In this document: piece after piece, positions 13,546 to 25,282 of the stretch
Layout: the number at the start of each line of letters is the position of its first letter
Position numbering within the stretch: the stretch's first letter is position 1
Source: Dryomyza anilis
Lineage: Eukaryota; Arthropoda; Insecta; Diptera; Dryomyzidae
NCBI GenBank assembly: GCA_951804985.1
Contig: OX638135.1
Span: 13,171,735-13,235,734, forward strand
Direction: 5' to 3'
DNA: 64,000 nt
Position numbers and translations under genes: made by a program
The notes under the pieces: generated by a model
What the model was told of the DNA's origin: nothing
Database searches by the model: none
Seen by the model: the letters and a program-made list of their open reading frames with translations, nothing else

Positions 13546-13971
13546 GTTTTTCTTTTTCTTTTTCTTGTTTATTCTTTTTTTTTGTTTTTGCTTTTGTTTG
13601 GATTGTAGTTTTATGTGATTGGTTTTGTTTTTGTATTTGTTTTGTGCTTTTGCTTTTTTCCTTTTAAATTTTTTTTTGTATTTGAGTTTTTTGTTTCATG
13701 TTTGTAGCTGGGGAAAGTGCCGAGTTATATCGTATTGAAAGTTTAGGTTGTATAGGAGGTGCCACGCCTCTTTGTCCAATCCCTCCCATATATAGCCTAT
13801 CATTCCTTCCAGACCATACCGCATCTGTGGTCAAAATTTCAAGAAAATCGGATCAACCGTTTAGACGGAGAAGCGGAACAAACAAACAAATAAACAAACA
13901 AAAGGACAAACCAACAAACCAACAAAGAGATTTATTATATTAATAGGATAGGATATAATGTATGTATGCTC

Positions 13972-14180
13972 TGCATTGACCATTGTTTTTTTTATTTTTC
14001 GACCACTACTTCCAGAGATACAGTTACAAAAAATGGTCCAAAAATCACTTTTGTATTTCTACTTTAAGAGATATTGAAATATGAACAACAATAGAAAAAG
14101 TGATTGTTGGCCCATTTTTTGTAACTTTAAACCATTGTTTCTCTGGAAGTAGTGGTCGAAAAAAATGGTCAATGCAATAA
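13972..14180. repeat. Foldback (inverted) repeat
   Basis: The left arm, 13972-14052, contains CGACCACTACTTCCAGAGA and TTACAAAAAATGG. The right arm, 14095-14177, is its imperfect reverse complement (TCTCTGGAAGTAGTGGTCG; CCATTTTTTGTAA). Arms are about 80 bp with a ~40-bp loop. Likely a small foldback or MITE element. Confidence 0.85.
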
Positions 14181-14737
14181 TCTTTATCCCAAATTTCCCA
14201 AATTTCATAGAAATCGAAAAGGTGAAATCTCAAATTTTACGTTTTTTTTTTGATTTGGTATGGAATGGTCCATATGGGATGTCCATAAGAAATTTTTTGT
14301 TTCCTTTTTTGCAACATTTCGGATTTTTTTTTACAAAGATTAGAATTTTTGCCTTTATCACGGAAACGACATTTTTCCGCTTAAAAAAGGGTATTTAAAC
14401 TGCGTTCACTGAAAAATACGATTCTAAGATTAAACTAAGTTTAAACTACAAATGGAGTTAAACTACCACTGAAAAACTGGCAGTAATAATCCTTGACTGC
14501 ATTTATTTACACAAATTTCGCCGTGTATCCCAATTCCACACCGCTGTCTGAAAGGGCCAGCAAATTCACCAATCTAGGATCCCCAGATTTGGCTCGGACA
14601 CATTGTATGTGCAAATAAATATAAGTAAGTATCTTTGACAGGGTGCAAAATAGGACATAATATTATTTTACATTTTCTTATTTTTTTTGAGTCATAGAAT
14701 AATCTCCTGAATTATTGTCATCGATGAACCAAACACC

Positions 14738-14741
<4 letters not shown>
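14181..14741. other. Intergenic AT-rich sequence
   Basis: No recognisable gene. The part at 14185-14400 continues with AAATTTCCCAAATTTCATAG-type text common in degenerate repeats. A less AT-rich patch at 14520-14620 is not recognised. Confidence 0.4.

Positions 14742-14811
<70 letters not shown>
14742..14811. repeat. (TA)n microsatellite
   Basis: About 35 TA dinucleotides, followed by CCCTTCGCTA. The same CCCTTCGCTA word follows the TA-rich hairpin element at 18573. Confidence 0.95.
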
Positions 14812-14812
<1 letters not shown>

Positions 14813-14879
14813 CTTCGCTAGAAATCAAAATTTTATATCAGGACATACACATTTTTATATAATTTTTTAACCTTCCAAA

Positions 14880-15430
14880 TGGTACCTTTAAATTGAAATC
14901 TTTTTTATTAGTGTCAATCAAAGGTTTACTTAATAGTCCATGACTATAGTCCACAAACCAAAAACAACCCGTCCACGTAATTAAAAACGAATTAACTTTT
15001 GTCATTAAACATATTTTATTTTTATTAAATCACTAAATATTTGATGACAAATCATTATTTTCAAATACTAAGTCTCATTTGTATGGTATATTTGAAATTT
15101 GAAATTAACTTTTTGTCACCTTATTTTAGAATTGCTCCGGATTCCAAGTTAGCCGTTTTGTTAAGAACAGCAAAAATTCTCATTTTATTCTAGCTAAACT
15201 TTATTTTTAAATGCTCCCACACATATTATATAGAATGAAGTTCCGGACTACATACATGCCAGTGCAATAAGGCAACCATTATGACCTGAATCGTTATCCT
15301 CTTAAAAAAAATCATGTAACAGGCATGTTTTCATCATTCAAAGATTTTTATTACATCGTTTCGTGTTGAAATAGGCGGAAAATGGTCCATACAACTGTCA
15401 ATTTTAGTAATGTGTCAAATGCCGGACCAC
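14880..15430 (-). mobile_element. Tc1-like transposon relic, copy 1 (right TIR missing)
   Basis: It aligns along its length with 23626-24140: the shared left terminus includes TTTTTTATTAGTGTCAATCA and TATAGTCCACAAACC. The minus strand near 15150-15250 reads as a decayed Tc1-family transposase C-terminus (an IYNMWEHLKIK-like stretch, compare the family motif NPIENLW). Unlike copy 2, the right inverted repeat is absent; similarity stops near 15430. Non-functional. Confidence 0.65.
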
Positions 15431-15796
15431 GACTTAGCATCCCAAAGTGCAGTGGTTGAAGTTTACTTAGACGCAGGTACAAAATAAAACAAATTGTCCA
15501 AAAAAATTGTCATATGAACAGTTGTTTTCGTCTCTTTTATATTTTTACATAACTTTATTAAATACTCAATATTAGTAAAGCTTTTTTTATTATATGCTAT
15601 TGTGAATGTGATAATAACGGTATTCTAATGAAACCACGTGTCAAATTAATTCGAAATTTACATAGACGCAGTAAGTTTAAAGGTCAATAACGTCGATTAC
15701 GTTGTGAAATATAAATATTATTGTGAATTATATTTTAGATGTAATTAAAATATTTTATTTTAACAGTGATTTTTATCGGAAAAGTTTTTCAAACGA
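15431..15796. other. Flank or 5' region of the next Tc1-like element
   Basis: No gene. Two similar words (GAAGTTTACTTAGACGCAGG and GAAATTTACATAGACGCAG) occur at 15458 and 15651. The sequence may contain the left end of the transposon whose transposase follows, but no inverted repeat could be fixed. Confidence 0.35.
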
Positions 15797-16130
15797 AAGT
15801 TTCTAAGTGATGTTGAGAAAGCCAAAATTAAGTGTTTAAAGGAGAACGGGTTATCAAATCGTGAAATTGCTCGTCAAATAAATCGTTCAGACCATGTCAT
15901 AAGACATGAGATTTTGCCAGCCAAAAATAAGCGAATCCAAAAAATCTCTCTTCGTAAAAAAAAAAAATTTTCGAAAAAGCAACCAAAAGTAAGCTTAATT
16001 CGTCACATATCATTGCCGAATTAAGCCTCCCAGTTGGACAACGGCGAGTTCAACAAATTTTGATTTAACAAAAATATTAAATAGAAAAAACAGCTTAAAA
16101 GACCAGCTCTAACACTTCAGCATGAATTTA
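15797..16130 (+). pseudogene. Tc1/mariner transposase, N-terminal part
   Basis: The plus strand encodes a paired helix-turn-helix of the kind that binds the transposon ends. The first helix-turn-helix reads around GLSNREIARQINRS (15847-15888). After a frameshift in the A-run at 15957-15968, the second reads around SSHIIAELSLPVGQRRVQQ (about 15998-16060). Stop codons follow, then TLQHEF, where the coding sequence is cut by the insertion at about 16140. The catalytic domain resumes at 17739. A dead copy of a Tc3-like transposase; a different family from the relics at 14880 and 23626. Confidence 0.8.
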
Positions 16131-16795
16131 CGCTAGTGATTCAAAATTTTTTTATTCTTGCGAGAACAAGATCGAGATTTTTTTGCAAGAAAAAGAGCAA
16201 GATAAGAAATGCAAGAACAAGAGCAAGTGCAAGACTAACACTGAAAGAAATACAAGAAAAGAAAACTCTTGCGTTTTTTTATCATTTAAATATATTTATT
16301 ATGTTTTTAAGGTAATAATTAAATTCAAAATAATTCATGATATACTATTACTGTGAAGCACTTTTGAAGCGGCAAATAGCTTCAAAAAGATAAAATAGAC
16401 AAAACAATGTTGTTCCTTATTTCTTCGCTACGCTAGTTCGTACATCGATTGTGCATATGCACTGTGATATTCACATTATTATTTTGTTTTATTTTTATAC
16501 ATAGTTTTTTTGTTAATTGTAAAATCATGAAGTTTTTCTTAAGTTAAATTCTATGTGCATTATTTCATTTAACTTATAAAAACAAAAAAAAATATGAATA
16601 CATGAACATTTTCACAGTGTACCTCATTTAGCTGATATTGCTTTTTTTCAGAAATACGTTTGAAAGTGCAACAACAACCAAAATGCGAATAAAGCAGCAT
16701 CCAAGTAGGAAATTTGTTGAACCACAAAGAAAACTCGTTGTTGTTGCCAACTAGATAGCGGTACTAGATACATACATGTAGTGTGGTGCCATGCG

Positions 16796-16866
16796 ACTGT
16801 CTGTTGTAAGCGTCCGTCCGTTGTCATGCGTCTGTCTGTTGTCATGCGTCTGTTTGTTGTCATGCG
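16796..16866 (+). repeat. 18-bp tandem repeat GTTGTCATGCGTCTGTCT
   Basis: Four imperfect copies in tandem. The frame is open on the minus strand as RMTTDR-like repeats, but there is no other coding evidence. Confidence 0.8.
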
Positions 16867-16948
16867 AAGATACAGGATTGCAACGAAGAGTTGTCGTTGT
16901 GAAAGTGTACGCATCGTAATTCTTTATTGTTGAATTCTCTTCTTTCTG

Positions 16949-17150
16949 TAGCCGCGGTAGCTCAGTGGTTAGTGCGTTGGTAGAGTAAAACATTGCCTAT
17001 GAAAAGCTCTCACCCGCCGTTCGGATTCGGCAATAAACCGTAGGTCCCACCACTTTGAGTTCAAATATAACACGCTCAGCTCAAAATGGTGAGAGAGCTC
17101 GGCCTAAGTTCTTATAGGACTGTAGTGCCAAACTATTATTATTATTATTC
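16949..17150 (+). mobile_element. tRNA-derived SINE, internally deleted copy
   Basis: It begins GTAGCCGCGGTAGCTCAGTG, containing an RNA polymerase III A box (TAGCTCAGTGG). It then jumps to the SINE body (GCTCTCACCCGCCGTTCGG) and ends in (ATT)n. Compared with the full copy at 28797-29107 it lacks about 110 bp, including the B box, so it cannot have a complete internal promoter. Imperfect flanking duplication: ATTCTCTTCTTTCTGT before, ATTCTCCTTTCTGT after. Confidence 0.85.
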
Positions 17151-17738
17151 TCCTTTCTGTTAGTGTTCGCTATGAATCGTTTGTGTTCGCAAAGATAAAT
17201 GTTACCCTGCAAGATGTTATTTGTGTTTTCTTGACACTTACCGTAGTGTAGCATGCGGATTTTTTTTTTTAATCTCTGACGAAAACATATGCCTATACGA
17301 ATATTCCTTATATTTATTGTGAATGTATATGTTCATTTTATTATGGCCTTGAGACAACAACACTTGATTTATACAATTATTTTTTATTAGTTAGTTCATG
17401 TTAAAATATAATTCAAATTTTTATGTTATTGGATTTTTTTCTTTGTTAGTAAAAAAAAAAAATAATTTTTGTTGAAGAAATTGAAAATATGGAAAATACA
17501 TTTAGTGTTCAAATTCTATTCGTTTTCATAATTAATATGCAGTTTAAGATATTTGTCGCCGATCTTTTATTTAAAATTTAAAAAGTTAAATTTTACAAGA
17601 TTCTTGCAAGCAAGAGCAAGAAAGGTATTGCAAGAACAAGATCATATGTTCCTGTGCCAGAACAAGAGCAAGATTTAGCGTGCAAGAACAAGAGTAAGAA
17701 CAAGATTACCATTTCTTGTCTTTGCCAGGGGACATATG

Positions 17739-18278
17739 AAATGGACCGAAGTGTGGCGTAATATAATTTTTTCAGAAGAAAAAAAATGTAATTTAGATGG
17801 CCCTGATGGGTTCAGTTATTAATCGCATGATTTGCGTACAAATTATCCACCTCGAATGAGCAGAAACTTTGGAGGTTCGGTTATGGTATGGGGTTCGTTC
17901 ACGTTCCATGGAAAACTTCAGGTATGTTTTATTACGACCAGGATGAACTCCGAAAACTATATTGAAATTTTGAATGATGTTCTAATATCATATTTTGAGG
18001 AAAATATTGACAAGGATTTTACATTCTAACAGTATAATGCAAGTATTCATGTTTATAATGCATCAATCGATTTTTTTTCTTCTCGTTCCATACCAATGTT
18101 GCAATGGCCGGCAAGAAGTCCAGATTTAAACCCTAAACCCTATAGAAACCCTATAGAAAACCTATGGAGTATTATGGCAAGGGCTGTGTATTCAAATGGA
18201 CACCAATATTCCACAGTATCAGAGTTTAAAACGACTATTTTACAAGAATGGTTTAATCTGTCTAAATATTTGAAGTAA
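17739..18278 (+). pseudogene. Tc1/mariner transposase, catalytic part
   Basis: Continuation of the transposase from 15797. Readable blocks are KWTEVW, FSEEKK with LDGPDGF, VMVWGSF, QYNASIH and WPARSPDLNP...ENLWSIMAR. In the family, the cut-and-paste DDE/D triad lies in FSDEKK, QQDN and NPIENLW. Here the first Asp reads Glu, the second Asp reads Tyr, and a stop (TAA, 18027-18029) precedes it. An 11-bp tandem duplication (CCCTATAGAAA) adds residues inside the third block. Clearly inactive. Confidence 0.85.
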
Positions 18279-18444
18279 TTAGACTAAACGGTGGTCAAAC
18301 TAAATATTATATTTTATAATTGAAGTCCATGCGACTTTATAAATTTCGCTTTCAAATTACCCATTTTGTTAGTTATTTGTAAATAACATGTGATATATAC
18401 ATTATATGTTCTTCATATTTTATGTAATATCATATATATTAACT

Positions 18445-18471
18445 AGTTGCACGCAACTGTATATATATATA

Positions 18472-18550
<79 letters not shown>

Positions 18551-18562
18551 TTGCGTGCAACT
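18445..18562. mobile_element. Short hairpin element with (TA)n core
   Basis: A perfect 20-bp inverted repeat (GTTGCACGCAACTGTATATA at 18446-18465, complement at 18542-18561) flanks a (TA)n core. The unit is almost wholly self-complementary. Each arm also contains a small palindrome, GTTGC/GCAAC. A MITE or replication-generated hairpin; no coding content. Confidence 0.8.
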
Positions 18563-19282
18563 TGTTAGAAACCCTTCGCTACCGTGTCCTTCGCTATAAC
18601 TCTAAATCAAGGATTGCAACCTAAATAAATAACGGTATCGATTTCGGTTCCAAGTTACGGTTTCGGTTTTGATTTCGGTTTTTGTATAAACATTTTTTTT
18701 CTCCCATATTTTTCAATGTCTTCAACAAAAAACATGTGGTATAGTGGGACATGGAGTAATGTAGGTAATTGCAATTTGTGGACTTAAAAAAGAAAGCCAA
18801 TTGGCAAGTGCTTCTTTGTATGGCAATAACTATTTTATCCATGGTTGTAATCAAATTAACATATTTTTACTGCATATCGAAAACAAGTGATAAAAATGTT
18901 TTTGAAAGTTTTGTAGAGTGGTGGTGTTCGAATGATCAAATATTGTATGCTTTTTGAAATACAAACTAGATTTGAAAATAATTTAACATTGTTTATATGG
19001 TGCTAAATTATGTTCAAATTGTGATATTAATTTTCTGGGGAAAAGTGGGTAACGTAATTTAAGCAATGTTTGTTGTAATTTTAATGAAAATATTGTGCTA
19101 TATGAATTATTTAAATTATTTCAATCGTTACCACAAACCAATGAAAAACAACATTTGAAGATTTTTTTACAATTTCCAGCCATAAAAGCCAAAGAAACTA
19201 AATTTCAATAATTCAGTGAACTGTAATATCTGCAAAAGGCCTGTATACTTGAAATATTCGACCTTGTCGAACTTGAATAAAA

Positions 19283-19655
19283 CTTACTTACTTACTTAAA
19301 TGGCCCTTACAACCGTGGGTAGGTTTTGGCCGCTGAGATGAAGCCGCGCCAGTCGGATCTGCTTTGCGCGCGCTGACGCTAGTTAGAAATACCAAGCGTT
19401 GCCAGGTTGTCCTCAACTTGGTCTTTCCAACGCAGATTTGGACGTCCTCTTCTACGCTGTCCACCTTCGAGTTTCGATTCAAGCACCTTTTTGGCTGGAG
19501 TGTTTTCATCCATTCGTTCGACATGACCTAGCCAGCGAAGCCGCTGGATCTTGATGCGCTTGACTATGTCAATGCCGTCGAATAACTCATACAGCTCGTG
19601 GTTCATCCTGATTCGATACTCGTTAGCAAAGCAGATAGGGCCAAAGACTTGAATA
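19283..19655 (-). mobile_element. LINE 3' end fragment with (AAGT)n tail
   Basis: Minus strand: encodes the C-terminal block typical of APE-type non-LTR retrotransposons (RLRWLGHVERMD, then GRPNLRWKDQVEDNL). A short 3' UTR follows, with a four-unit AAGT tail (plus strand ACTTACTTACTT, 19283-19298). Heavily 5'-truncated, as expected of a target-primed LINE insertion. Same family as the fragments at 40296-42310 and 59100-60670. One frameshift near 19510. Confidence 0.8.
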
Positions 19656-20363
19656 AAACACTTGTCAAATAAAAGACTAATATCATTAAAATTTGAATCA
19701 TTTTTTAACAAAAAAAAAATTGTGCTTGGAGTACTGGTGTTTTGTTATTAATTCGATTTACAGCTACACAAATTACTGAAAAAAAAAATCAAATTTTAGA
19801 CCAAAGAGTGATGTTTTGGACATTTTTATTTTGAGAACTCCAATGACATTTAAACCAGGGCTAGGAACCGAAATTCTATTCTCTGCGGTTCCAGTTCCGG
19901 TTTCATAAAAAAAAAATTGTTCCGGTTCTTAAATTATTTTTTATTTCGGTTTCAGTTCCGGTTCTATAAAAAATAAAATAACGATTCCAGTTCCGGTTCC
20001 ACAAACAAGCCAAAAACGCAAGAAAAATACAAATATCTTTTATTTTTACGTAAAAACATAATGAAATTTATAAACATATCTATCTATGTATATAAAAATT
20101 AATTGCCGTGCATCAGTCTTGCAAAAACATGAGAACGAATCGACTGATTTGGATCATTCTTTTTTGTTTTATTCGTCCCAATACTGGGAATTCGGAAAAC
20201 TCCCAAGGAAAAACCGGAAAAATAGAAATATGTGTTTTGTATGAGAATGAATTAAGTGCACTACCAATGGGAATTGTATTTTAATAATGAGAATTCGTTT
20301 ATATAGCCACTATGGATAGATTGGACAAAGGAGAGTGGCACGTCCCATACAACCAAACTTTTT

Positions 20364-20990
20364 ATACCCTACACTAAGAGTGAAAGGGTATATTCAGTTT
20401 GGTACGCCGTTTGTAACACCCAGAAGGAAGCATCTCCGGTATGGAAAAGTATATATATTCTTGATCAGCATGACCTCCTGAGTCGATTTAGCGATGTCCG
20501 TCTGTCTGTTGAAATCCGTACTACTTTTAAAATTGAAGAGCTAGATAAAGATCGGTCCATTGTGACCTATGATCCGACCACTTATGTTCAAATACCTCAT
20601 ATAAAATGTACATATAAAGATCAATTTTTATGTATACGTGCTTAGGTAAACTTTTTTGGTCAAATATGTATTGATGCTCATGCTCAAATACATGATAATA
20701 ATGTTTTCCGGCGAAAAGACTTTTGGTTCACAAAAAAAAAAGAATTGAAATTCGGAACACCTACCCATTTGTAAATATGGGTATCAAATGAATGGAAATT
20801 CTTCAGCGATTGAATGTTTGTAGTTATTTTCGGGATTCGTATACCCTGTTGACCTATATATCACTTTGAATGGTAACCACACATATGTGTAGGGTATTTA
20901 TAGTCGGCTTAGACCGACTATAATTTTGATAATCCTAACTATCATAATTACACCTACTTTAAAATTTCCCATGTGATCTAACCTTCCCAA
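20364..20990 (+). mobile_element. Non-autonomous Helitron-like dispersed repeat, copy 2
   Basis: Starts ATACCCTACAC; inverted GTGTAGGGTAT at 20887-20897. The hairpin at 20899-20922 has a 9-bp stem TATAGTCGG/CCGACTATA with loop CTTAGA. The tail CTAACCTTCCCAACT is shared with copy 1. It also shares TATATATTCTTGATCAGCAT and GTCCGTCTGTCTG with copy 1, but the middle differs. Confidence 0.75.
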
Positions 20991-21049
20991 CTGGTTTAAA
21001 TTCTATTACTCCTGACCACCTCCTAAAAGAAGATTTTAATTATGTGACG

Positions 21050-21400
21050 CTATATGTTTTTGCCTTGAGTTTTTTTCACATGTCGAAGATGTAAGTAAGG
21101 ACATTTTAGTTTGTAGCATTACAAACTAGATGGATATAAGAAACTGCATATATCTGCAAAAACTATTATATTCCAAAACTCCAGCATATCTTTCTGATAA
21201 GCTACGTCTTTGCGTTTGAAATAGATGTCTCAATTTTATTTTGCCAAAATTTAAATATCTACAATCGCAAAGGCTATTTTTCATTAACGCAATTCAACTC
21301 TGGAATACATTACCACTTAATATTTAAAATATAAACAGAACATGTAGATTTATCTATTATATACTAATACATTTTTCAGAACAATAATCTAAATCTTAAA
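21050..21400 (+). mobile_element. Relic of a CR1/L2/Jockey-type LINE C-terminus
   Basis: With several stops, the plus strand reads PAYLSDKLRLC and then RLFFINAIQLWNTLPLNI. The ...F.NAI.LWN.LP pattern is the conserved end of many non-LTR retrotransposon ORF2 proteins. No catalytic part survives. Confidence 0.6.
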
Positions 21401-21685
21401 TCTACTATATATAAGTAACCACATATCAAATTTCTCTTTAAATATGTTAAATTATAAGTACAATTTTTGCATTATTCTTAATTTTTAATTTTTACTTTTT
21501 TATTAACTGACCTTTTGATTATCTACGTAATTTTAATTTTGTTGAACTGTAAAATAATCACTTCTTATTGTACTAATATTTAAATCAAATCAAAAAAATA
21601 TATACAAAAACTTCGCACCGGTGAATCTGTGCCCATGTCCAGCACGTTTGTATATATACAACAAAAAAGGAAGAAAAATGTCTTT

Positions 21686-22263
<578 letters not shown>

Positions 22264-23174
22264 GTAAGACGGACGTAAAATCATGGAAAGGCGACACTTT
22301 AGAAATTAGACAAAACTTTGAAACCTTTAACGAATGAATTTGGGTGACAGAATTTGTAGAATATGAGGAGATAGTTTAAAAATTAAGACATTAAGCTCGA
22401 ACGGGCGACAATTTATTATATTAACCCCCCTGATCATTTATTTCGCGGTAACAACGATATCGGCTACAATTTGTTTCAAAATCGGTTGAATAACGTGTGA
22501 CTACAATTTTTAATTCATGTATCAAACGAAACGTCGAGTACGTTTGTTTTGAGAGTTGTTTTATATAAATCATACGCGAAGGTACAGAAAAATAAATTTT
22601 TGTATATCAAAAAAATAATTGGCAAAACAAAATTATTAAACAAACGTTCGAATCAAATAGCGAAACGAAAAAAACCTTTTAAATACGTTACACCAATTTT
22701 AGCCGAAGGGGACTGAAAACGAGACAATCATAAAAAGATACATGATAAGAGGCAAAATAAACTTTTTTAGAAAATAGAAAATAATTTGTGTGTATATTCA
22801 AACGTCGTGGATCTCATTCCTACATGTATGTTTTAAACTAACATATATAATACATGGGAATTGACCATAGAGTCGCATGGTTTCATATTCGTATTTAAGT
22901 TTCCTTGCGGGGACACGATCTTAAACGTTAGTAAAACGTCAACATTAATTATAAAATACAATTTTGAGAAATAAGTGAATGAAATATTTGTCAAAAATAC
23001 AAAACATATTTTGTATGACAATCAATAGTTATAAAGAAAATTTGCCAAGTTCAACATTTTTTAAAATGCCATTGTCCACATGTGTAACTTAATTAATATT
23101 TGTTCTTGTTGCCAAATTCATTGTCCAAATTGATTTAATTATTATTTTTTTGATATATTAATTTCTGATCTAAT
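22264..23174. repeat. ~870-bp dispersed repeat, copy 1
   Basis: Begins GGACGTAAAATCATGGAAAG and ends TTTCTGATCTAAT. Near-identical to 42411-43273 (copy 2 lacks about 50 bp near its left end), with a 150-bp inverted fragment at 40140-40292. It contains CGAACGGGCGACAATTTATT and ATATCGGCTACAATTTG. No protein was recognised in any frame. Confidence 0.85.
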
Positions 23175-23625
23175 TAATTTAGAAATGGTTCCAGTTCCGG
23201 TTCTATAAAAAATAAAATAACGATTCCAGTTCCAGTTCCGGTTCCATAAAATATTAAAAACACGGTTCCAGTTCCGGTTCTATAAAAATGAAACACCTCC
23301 GGTCCGGTTCCGGTTCCAGTTCCAGTTCCACCCGAGCCCTGATTTAAATATGCCTTTTGTGCTTAAGATCTTCTATATGAAATAATAAAAAAAATATGTT
23401 TTTCTGTTTCATTTTATTCTTTTTTAAAAACCGCTTTAAACCGGTATAAAACCGAAACCGTTTATTTCGGTTTTGGATATCGGTTTATTTTTGATTTTCA
23501 TATAACGGTTTCGATTTTAAAAATGAAACGGATTTAAACGGATATCGGTTTCGGTTTCAATTCTTCCTCTAAATATTATCTCAAAACATAACTAGTTTTC
23601 TAATTTTTTAAACTTTTAAATATTA

Positions 23626-24250
23626 ACTTTAAATTGCAACCTGTTTTATTAGTGTCAATCAAAGGATTACTTAATGGTCGACGATTATAGCCCACAAATT
23701 AAAAACAATGCGTGCACCTAATTAGAAACGAATTAAATTATAGCATTAAACATATTTTATGTCTATGAAATCACCAAATATGTGATGAAAAACCAGTATT
23801 TTACATGACTACTTGCCATCTGTGTGGCACATTTGCAATTAATTCATTACTAACTTATTTTGGAATCGCTTCTGATACAAATTTTGCCATTTCGTCAAGA
23901 TCAGCAAAAATGTCCCTTTATTCTGAATAATCTTTATTTTTAACTGATCCCACAAATTGTATATAGAATTTAAGTGTCGACTACATGAAAACACTTTTTT
24001 GTACCTCATCCCATAAATTTAAAATTGTTATCCTTTTGAAAAATTCATGTAACAGGCAGGATTTCTTCAGTGGAAGGTTACATTAAGTCGTTAAGTGTTG
24101 AAATATAATGAAAATAATCTGGACAATTTTCAATTTTAATTATGGGTCAAATTCCGTGCACGGATGGTTTTTAGTTTGTGGGCTATAATCATCGACCATT
24201 AAGTAAACCTTTGATTGACACTAATAAAAAAATGTTGCAATTAAAGTTTT
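23626..24250 (-). mobile_element. Tc1-like transposon relic, copy 2, with ~85-bp TIRs
   Basis: The left end (23629-23717) and right end (24155-24245) are inverted copies: TTTATTAGTGTCAATCAAAG and GATTATAGCCCACAAA against their complements. The minus strand in the middle reads as a decayed transposase C-terminus (LNSIYNLWDQLKIKI; compare family NPIENLW). It is too short and too damaged to be autonomous. Copy 1 is at 14880. Confidence 0.75.
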
Positions 24251-24254
24251 TATT

Positions 24255-24298
24255 TTTGGATTGATTGACTGATTGATTGATTGATTGATTGATTGAAG
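24255..24298 (-). repeat. (TCAA)n tail of the RNase H LINE
   Basis: Seven or eight ATTGATTG-type units on the plus strand, that is (TCAA)n on the minus strand, abut the 3' end of the LINE. This fits a simple-repeat LINE tail. Confidence 0.75.
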
Positions 24299-24409
24299 GA
24301 GGAGGAAAAAAATCCTCTGTGCATGGCACAGAGTACACCTAGGCCATAAATTAGGCCCGTTGTGACCCCTCGGATCATGAGTCGTCTGTAATGTGTTGTA
24401 GCTATAATG

Positions 24410-24622
24410 CTACTCAGTGGAGTTTAGAAATTCCGTGGATTTGACAAATTTTCTTAGTACTTTCCAGTCCAAGCTTACCAGTTGTTTCAATGATGAAATA
24501 AGCGGAGCTCCAAAGTGGATGAATCTAAGTCTGGCAAATGCCGGGCAGTAACACAAGTAATGTTCAAGCGTCTCTGTCTCTTCCTCACAGGCCTTGTAGA
24601 AGTAAGAGTCGACTCTTCCCAA
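24410..24622 (-). pseudogene. LINE ORF2 C-terminal Cys/His domain
   Basis: Reads ...CEEETETLEHYLCYCPAF, the zinc-knuckle-like end of I/R1/LOA-type ORF2 proteins, thought to bind nucleic acid during target-primed reverse transcription. In frame with the upstream RNase H piece but separated from it by stops. Confidence 0.8.
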
Positions 24623-24736
24623 TTTGAAAAGTTGACCTCTTAGCTCATTATGGCCCGTCAGAATGCCTGTGTATTGTTTTAACTCCTTTTTATTAAGCGT
24701 TAGAACTTTGATTTTTTTGGATTTGTTCGGGGGGCC

Positions 24737-25267
24737 TCATAGCCATTTAGTTGCTTGGCCCATGCTCGATTCTTCCCATGATGTTTTGTGAAGTCGATAA
24801 GCCCATGAGCTTATCTCGTTTTTTAGAAATTGGAAAGGTCTGCCGGTTATGTCTGATATTGTGTCCATTTCTGATCCATTTCTCGCCAATTCGTCATCTA
24901 TTTCGTTCCCCTCAATGCTACAGTGTCCTGGGACCCAGATAATATCCACAGTGTTAACAAGTAAGAGATCAGCAAGGGCCTCTTTACATTGTAGAACCAC
25001 TCTGGATTTCACCTTGTCCGTGGATAAAGCTCTAATGGCAGCTTGGCTGACTGAGAAAATTTTAATACACTTGTCTACACAGTGAGTGCTTTGTATAAAT
25101 TTTGCCCCTTCTGTTATAGCCACTACTTCCGACTGAAAGACGGTGTTGTGGTCATGCAGACGAAGGCTTTCTTTTGCAGAAAAGGCTTCACAGAAAAAGC
25201 CTGCTCCAGTGTGACCGTCTAGTTTTGATCCGTCAGTGTAGAGGTGGATCCCCAGATTGCTAGACAA
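24737..25267 (-). pseudogene. LINE ORF2 RNase H domain
   Basis: Contains YTDGSK (first catalytic Asp), FQSEVVAI (Glu) and WVPGHCSIEGNEIDDELA (terminal His/Asp region). One expected catalytic Asp is altered: the usual DSQAAI segment reads VSQAAI. RNase H removes the RNA strand during reverse transcription. Non-functional through stops and this substitution. Confidence 0.85.
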
Positions 25268-25282
25268 TACTTGGCCGTTGTT

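Larger units (their letters stand above)
12288..13950 (+). mobile_element. Non-autonomous dispersed element with internal minisatellites
   Basis: Seen: left end AACTAGCTGGACCCGTGCAC; right end with AAATTTCAAGAAAATCGGATC, CAACCGTTTAGACGG, a CAAACAAACAAA tract and TTATATTAATAGGA. Between them lie two minisatellites and a T-rich stretch (13560-13690). These end motifs resemble non-autonomous insect elements that I know only by appearance, so the class (RTE-mobilised or DNA element) is undetermined. No transposase or reverse transcriptase is present. Confidence 0.55.
16140..17730. mobile_element. Insertion splitting the Tc1 transposase
   Basis: About 1.6 kb separates the N- and C-terminal transposase parts. 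Both ends carry arrays of CAAGAACAAGAGCAAG-type words in the same orientation (16150-16270 and 17595-17725). The interior is AT-rich, with a SINE at 16949 and an 18-bp tandem repeat at 16796. No protein or clear inverted termini or target duplication were found, so the class is unknown. The directly repeated subterminal words resemble those of the two hAT-like elements downstream. Confidence 0.55.

Noticed and set aside
19283..19524. 78-codon separate minus-strand gene
   Set aside because: It is the overlapping-phase reading of the LINE C-terminus and 3' UTR.
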